Below the pieces are notes generated by a model. That model made no database searches and was not told the DNA's origin. It saw only the letters and a program-made list of their open reading frames with translations. A program made the translations under genes and the position numbers. From positions 1 to 64,000 of the forward strand of contig JAFTDE010000025.1 of the NCBI GenBank assembly GCA_017454335.1: a stretch of DNA of 64,000 bases. The letters run 5' to 3'. The DNA is from Bacteroidales bacterium (GTDB lineage Bacteria; Bacteroidota; Bacteroidia; Bacteroidales; UBA932). Position 1 is the first letter of the stretch. Every line of letters begins with the position of its first letter. This document shows positions 60,192-64,000 of the stretch, piece by piece.

Positions 60192-60223
60192 TTTGGCCGG
60201 TTCAAAGGATTGTCGTAAATTTG
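60192..60223 (+). promoter_or_regulatory. purE-purL promoter
   Basis: TTTG (60192-60195), a 20-base gap, then TAAATTTG (60216-60223), a full match to the Bacteroidetes consensus, 30 bases before the purE ATG. Confidence 0.7.
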
Positions 60224-60253
60224 TGCTTCACCTTAGAAGTCCAGAGACAACCG

Positions 60254-60721
60254 ATGAAAGTCAGTATCATTATGGGTTCCAAAAGCGACTGGCCGGTCAT
60301 GGCAGCCGCCTGCGAGACGCTCGACCGTTTCGGCATTCCCTACGAAAAAAAGGTCATCAGCGCACACCGTACACCTGCTTATTTCTGTGAATACATGGCC
60401 CAGGCCAGGGAGCGCGGCATCCAGGTCGTGATCGCCGGAGCCGGCGGCGCCGCCCACCTGCCCGGCATGGCGGCGGCCATGACTTCCCTGCCGGTCATCG
60501 GTGTCCCGATCCGCAGCGAAGCCCTCAACGGACTGGATTCTCTGCTGTCCATCGTCCAGATGCCCTCCGGCATCCCCGTTGCGACGATGGCGATCAACGG
60601 GGCCAAGAACGCGGCGCTGCACGCGGTTTCCATCCTCGCCCTCAGCGACCCCTCCCTGTCGGAACAGCTGGACGCTTTCCGCCGGGAACAATCAGAAAAA
60701 GTCCTCCAAACAACACTCTAG
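60254..60721 (+). CDS. purE: N5-carboxyaminoimidazole ribonucleotide mutase
   Basis: 155 residues from ATG 60254. It rearranges N5-CAIR to CAIR in purine synthesis. Typical signatures: [45 protein letters not shown] and PVIGVPIRS. No PurK is seen here, so the class cannot be told from context. purL starts one base after its stop. Confidence 0.96.
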   Translation: MKVSIIMGSKSDWPVMAAACETLDRFGIPYEKKVISAHRTPAYFCEYMAQARERGIQVVIAGAGGAAHLPGMAAAMTSLPVIGVPIRSEALNGLDSLLSIVQMPSGIPVATMAINGAKNAALHAVSILALSDPSLSEQLDAFRREQSEKVLQTTL

Positions 60722-60722
60722 G

Positions 60723-63700
60723 ATGAACGCACACAGAATATTCGTAGAAAAGTTGTCGAAATTCCAGGTCGAGGCGGAGAGCCTCAAGAAGGAATTCAAC
60801 GAGAACCTTTCTCTGGACCTGCGTTCCCTGCGCCTGCTGGTCGTGTACGACCTGTTCGGGTTCAGCGAACAGCTGCTGGAGAAATGCCGCTACACCGTTT
60901 TCGGCGAGATCGTCACGGACCAGGTCAGCGACGAATGCCCGCTGGAAGGGAAGAAATACCTGGCCGTGGAATACATTCCGGGCCAGTTCGACCAGCGCGC
61001 CTCGTCCGCCGTGGACTGCGTCCACCTGATCGATCCCGCCGCCGAGGTCCAGATCCGCAGCTCGCGCCTGCTGATCTTCGACGACGACCTGCCGGAAAAG
61101 GATCTGGAGGCCATCCGTCACTACTATATCAATGTCGTCGAATCCCGGGTCAAGGACCTGGGGCGCCTCTCCCCCACCGAGCAGGCGGACGTCAAGCCCC
61201 TCGAGGACCTGTCCGGATTCACGCAGATGGAGCGCGGCGCGTTCGCCGCTTTCCGCGCGCAACGAGGCCTGGCGATGAGCGACGACGACCTCGCGGAGAT
61301 CGTGAAATACTTCACGAAAGAGGGGCGCAACCCCACCGAGACCGAACTCCGCATCCTCGACACCTACTGGAGCGACCACTGCCGCCATACCACCTTCACC
61401 ACGGAACTGACCGACATCCGCGTGGACGATTCCTTCGCCCGGGCGGACATCGAGGCAACGCTGGACCGTTTCCGCCACATCCGCGTGGAACTGGGCCGGG
61501 AAGCGAAGCCCCTGTGCCTGATGGAGCTGGCGACGATCGGCGCGCGCTACCTGCGCAAGACCGGCCGGCTGGACGACCTCGAGCAGAGTGAGGAGAACAA
61601 CGCCTGCAGCATTTACATCGATGTGGACGTGGACGGGAAGACCGAGCGCTGGCTGCTGCAGTTCAAGAACGAGACCCACAACCACCCGACCGAGATCGAA
61701 CCCTTCGGCGGCGCCTCGACCTGTCTGGGCGGCGCCATCCGCGATCCCCTGTCCGGACGCGCCTATGTCTACCAGGCGATGCGCGTGACCGGAGCGGGCG
61801 ACATCTGCAAACCCGTCAGCGAAACCCTCGCCGGCAAGCTGCCGCAGGTGGTCATCAGCCGCAAGGCCGCGGCGGGATACTCCAGCTACGGCAACCAGAT
61901 TGGCCTGGCGACGACCCATGTGCGGGAAATCTTCCACGAAGGATACACGGCCAAGCGCCTGGAAGTGGGCGCCGTCGTGGGTGCCGTCCCGGCGGACCAG
62001 GTCCGTCGCGAGAGCCCCGCGCCGGGCGACGTGATCCTGCTGCTGGGCGGCCGTACGGGCCGTGACGGCATCGGCGGAGCCACCGGGTCTTCCAAGGAAC
62101 ACAAGGAATCCTCGCTGGAGAGCTGCGGCAGCGAAGTCCAGAAGGGCAACGCCCCCGAGGAGCGCAAGCTCCAGCACCTCTTCCGCCGCGCCGACGTCAC
62201 CCGGCTGATCAAGAAATCGAACGACTTCGGGGCCGGCGGCGTCAGTGTCGCCATCGGCGAGCTGGCTCCCGGACTGGATATCTACCTGGACCGCGTGCCG
62301 GTCAAATACAGCGGCCTGAACGCCACGGAACTGGCGATCAGCGAGTCGCAGGAGCGCATGGCGGTCGTCGTCGAGGCGAAGGACCGTGCGCGTTTCGAGG
62401 CTCTGTGCGGCGAGGAGAACGTCGAAGTCACCCACGTCGCGGACGTCACGGACCGTGCCCGCATGCGCATGTATTGCCAGGGGCAGGTCGTGGCCGACCT
62501 CAGCCGCGAATTCATCGACAGCGCCGGCGCGCGCCACTATGCGCAGGCGGCCATCCAGGCCATCGAAGACCGGGATCCCTTCGGAAGGGAGCTGCCCGGC
62601 GGGACGCTGGCCGAGCGGATGGACGCCCTGATGCGCGATCCGAACGTCGCCTCGCAGAAAGGACTGGTCGAGATGTTCGACGCCACCATCGGCCGTTCGA
62701 CCGTCCTGATGCCGTATGGCGGCGCCCTCCAGGCCACGGAGACGCAGGTTTCCGTCCAGAAACTGCCGGTTGCCGGATACACCGACACGGCCAGCATGAT
62801 GGCCTTCGGCTACAATCCCTTCCTGTCCAGCTGGAGCCCCTACCACGGAGCGGCCTACGCCGTCGTGGAGGCCTGCGCCAAGGTCGTCGCCGCGGGCGGC
62901 GACTACGCCGGGATGCGATTCTCCTACCAGGAATATTTCGAGCGCATGAGCCACGACCCGCACAGCTGGGGCAAACCGCTCAGCGCCCTGCTCGGGGCCC
63001 TGAAGATGCAGCTGGACCTGGGCCTGCCTTCGATCGGCGGCAAGGATTCGATGAGCGGCACCTTCGAGCACATCAACGTGCCGCCCACCCTGATCGCCTT
63101 CGGCATCACGCCCGTCAACGCGAACCACGTCATCTCGCCCGAATTCAAGTGGGAGGGACACGAACTCTATCTGTACCGGCACACGCCGCGCGCGGACCGC
63201 ATGCCGGACACGGACCAGCTGGAATCCATCTGGAACGATGTGCACCGCCGCATCGTCGCGGGTGAGATCGTTTCCGCCTGGGCCGTCGGTTTCGGCGGCG
63301 TCGCCGAAGCCCTGGCCAAGATGTCCTTCGGCAACCTCTTCGGCGTGGACGTCGAGATCGACGAAAAGACCCTGTTCGGACTCAGCTACGGATCCATCCT
63401 GGTCGAGAGCGAAACGCCCATCGACCATCCCCTCGCCATGCGCCTGGGCAGCGTCACCGACGGAGAGGACGGCCTGCTGCACATCAACGGGGAAAAGGTC
63501 TCCGTGGATGCGCTGATGGAGGCCGCCCGCATGAAATACGAACGCATCTATCCGTCCCGCTCGACCGCTTCTTCGAAGAAGGTCCTGACGGGCACGGGGC
63601 CGCGCACCCGGAAGGCCAAACCGCACTGGAGCGGAGCCCCGGTGGAGCGTCCGCGGGTGTACATCCCGGTATTCCCGGGCACGAACTGCGACTACGACAC

Positions 63701-64000
63701 GGCCAAGGCCTTCCGCAAGGCCGGGGCCGAGGTCACGCTGGGCGTATTCCGCAACCTCACCCCGGAGGACGTCCTGCAGTCCATCGCGGACATGCAGGCG
63801 CAGATCCGCTCGTGCCAGATCCTCGCCCTCGCGGGCGGATTCTCGGCCGGAGACGAACCGGACGGCAGCGGCAAGTTCATCGCGAACGTGCTGTGCAACA
63901 AGGACGTCGCTGCGGCGATCGAAGATCTGCTGGGCCGGGGCGGCCTGATCCTGGGCATCTGCAACGGCTTCCAGGCCCTGGTCAAGAGCGGCCTGCTGCC
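60723..64000 (+). CDS. purL: Phosphoribosylformylglycinamidine synthase, cut by window edge
   Basis: At least 1092 codons, open to the window end. A single-chain PurL: N-terminal PurS-like part, DTYWSDHCRHTTFTTELTD (FGAM synthase signature), FKNETHNHPTEIEPFGGAST (ATP/Mg site), SKEHKESSLESCGSEVQKGN and a C-terminal glutaminase beginning YIPVFPGTNCDYDTAKAF; the catalytic Cys is in LILGICNGFQAL. It turns FGAR to FGAM with glutamine. The normal length is about 1230-1300 residues, so about 150 are missing past the edge. Confidence 0.96.
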   Translation, partial: MNAHRIFVEKLSKFQVEAESLKKEFNENLSLDLRSLRLLVVYDLFGFSEQLLEKCRYTVFGEIVTDQVSDECPLEGKKYLAVEYIPGQFDQRASSAVDCVHLIDPAAEVQIRSSRLLIFDDDLPEKDLEAIRHYYINVVESRVKDLGRLSPTEQADVKPLEDLSGFTQMERGAFAAFRAQRGLAMSDDDLAEIVKYFTKEGRNPTETELRILDTYWSDHCRHTTFTTELTDIRVDDSFARADIEATLDRFRHIRVELGREAKPLCLMELATIGARYLRKTGRLDDLEQSEENNACSIYIDVDVDGKTERWLLQFKNETHNHPTEIEPFGGASTCLGGAIRDPLSGRAYVYQAMRVTGAGDICKPVSETLAGKLPQVVISRKAAAGYSSYGNQIGLATTHVREIFHEGYTAKRLEVGAVVGAVPADQVRRESPAPGDVILLLGGRTGRDGIGGATGSSKEHKESSLESCGSEVQKGNAPEERKLQHLFRRADVTRLIKKSNDFGAGGVSVAIGELAPGLDIYLDRVPVKYSGLNATELAISESQERMAVVVEAKDRARFEALCGEENVEVTHVADVTDRARMRMYCQGQVVADLSREFIDSAGARHYAQAAIQAIEDRDPFGRELPGGTLAERMDALMRDPNVASQKGLVEMFDATIGRSTVLMPYGGALQATETQVSVQKLPVAGYTDTASMMAFGYNPFLSSWSPYHGAAYAVVEACAKVVAAGGDYAGMRFSYQEYFERMSHDPHSWGKPLSALLGALKMQLDLGLPSIGGKDSMSGTFEHINVPPTLIAFGITPVNANHVISPEFKWEGHELYLYRHTPRADRMPDTDQLESIWNDVHRRIVAGEIVSAWAVGFGGVAEALAKMSFGNLFGVDVEIDEKTLFGLSYGSILVESETPIDHPLAMRLGSVTDGEDGLLHINGEKVSVDALMEAARMKYERIYPSRSTASSKKVLTGTGPRTRKAKPHWSGAPVERPRVYIPVFPGTNCDYDTAKAFRKAGAEVTLGVFRNLTPEDVLQSIADMQAQIRSCQILALAGGFSAGDEPDGSGKFIANVLCNKDVAAAIEDLLGRGGLILGICNGFQALVKSGLL

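Noticed and set aside
60642..63626. A 994-codon open frame on the minus strand
   Set aside because: It is antisense to purL, whose motifs are complete on the plus strand. In GC-rich genes such long antisense frames arise from codon bias; the product has no recognisable domain.
1..64000. TGA read as Trp throughout the genome
   Set aside because: Several core genes (exonuclease after dnaN, mutY, pyr genes) end in TGA at the expected length, so the host uses TGA as stop.

Overview
The window looks like chromosomal DNA of a GC-rich Bacteroidales bacterium. Supporting signs are the repeated promoter element TAnnTTTG (sometimes with an upstream TTTG 19-20 bases away), a short RpoD lacking region 1.1, a fimbrillin-like lipoprotein, lipobox signal peptides, DUF3667 and flavodiiron proteins, and many secreted glycoside hydrolases. 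The genus cannot be fixed from this sequence alone.

Layout. 1-4.6 kb is AT-richer and accessory: a decayed small peptide, a fimbrillin-like lipoprotein with Gly/Cys repeats, an orphan promoter-hairpin unit, two 36-bp direct repeats, and a foreign helicase gene interrupted by four in-frame TGA codons at likely Trp positions, abutting a decayed lipoprotein gene. 4.6-14.1 kb is mostly housekeeping: a beta-propeller lipoprotein, YdeI, an EamA transporter, argS, rpoD, an HtrA protease, dnaN, a DnaQ-like exonuclease and tRNA-Thr. 14.1-17.5 kb holds a GH105-GH29-CYTH operon. 17.5-25.4 kb holds ABC-F, an FAD oxidoreductase, mnmA, cdd, the SRP RNA, the first copy of a composite repeat, a flavodiiron protein and mutY. 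25.4-38.4 kb holds pheA/tyrA/aroF with a CobW GTPase, then a DUF3667-IMPase-WYL-AddB-AddA operon. 38.5-44.1 kb holds GH97, a second GH105, a 36-residue small protein, the second copy of the composite repeat, a double ABC ATPase and a GNAT enzyme.

44.1-60.1 kb is one tightly packed minus-strand gene run: pyrC-carA-carB-pyrK-pyrD-pyrF-pyrE-pyrB followed, 11 bases after pyrB and with no visible terminator, by a GH106-like/GH28 fusion, a GH35/DUF5597 enzyme and a PKD protein. It encodes the whole path from bicarbonate to UMP plus pectin side-chain and backbone enzymes. It is preceded by a 31-codon leader ORF and an intrinsic terminator, which suggests attenuation. purE and purL (cut by the window edge) run divergently from it.

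The most unusual observations are: the TGA-interrupted helicase; a two-locus composite repeat (75-base fold-back plus a 51-base-period hairpin array); the pyr leader; a 75-bp palindrome inside pyrK; a CarA whose glutaminase nucleophile is Gly instead of Cys; and a PyrB carrying the zinc domain normally found on PyrI.
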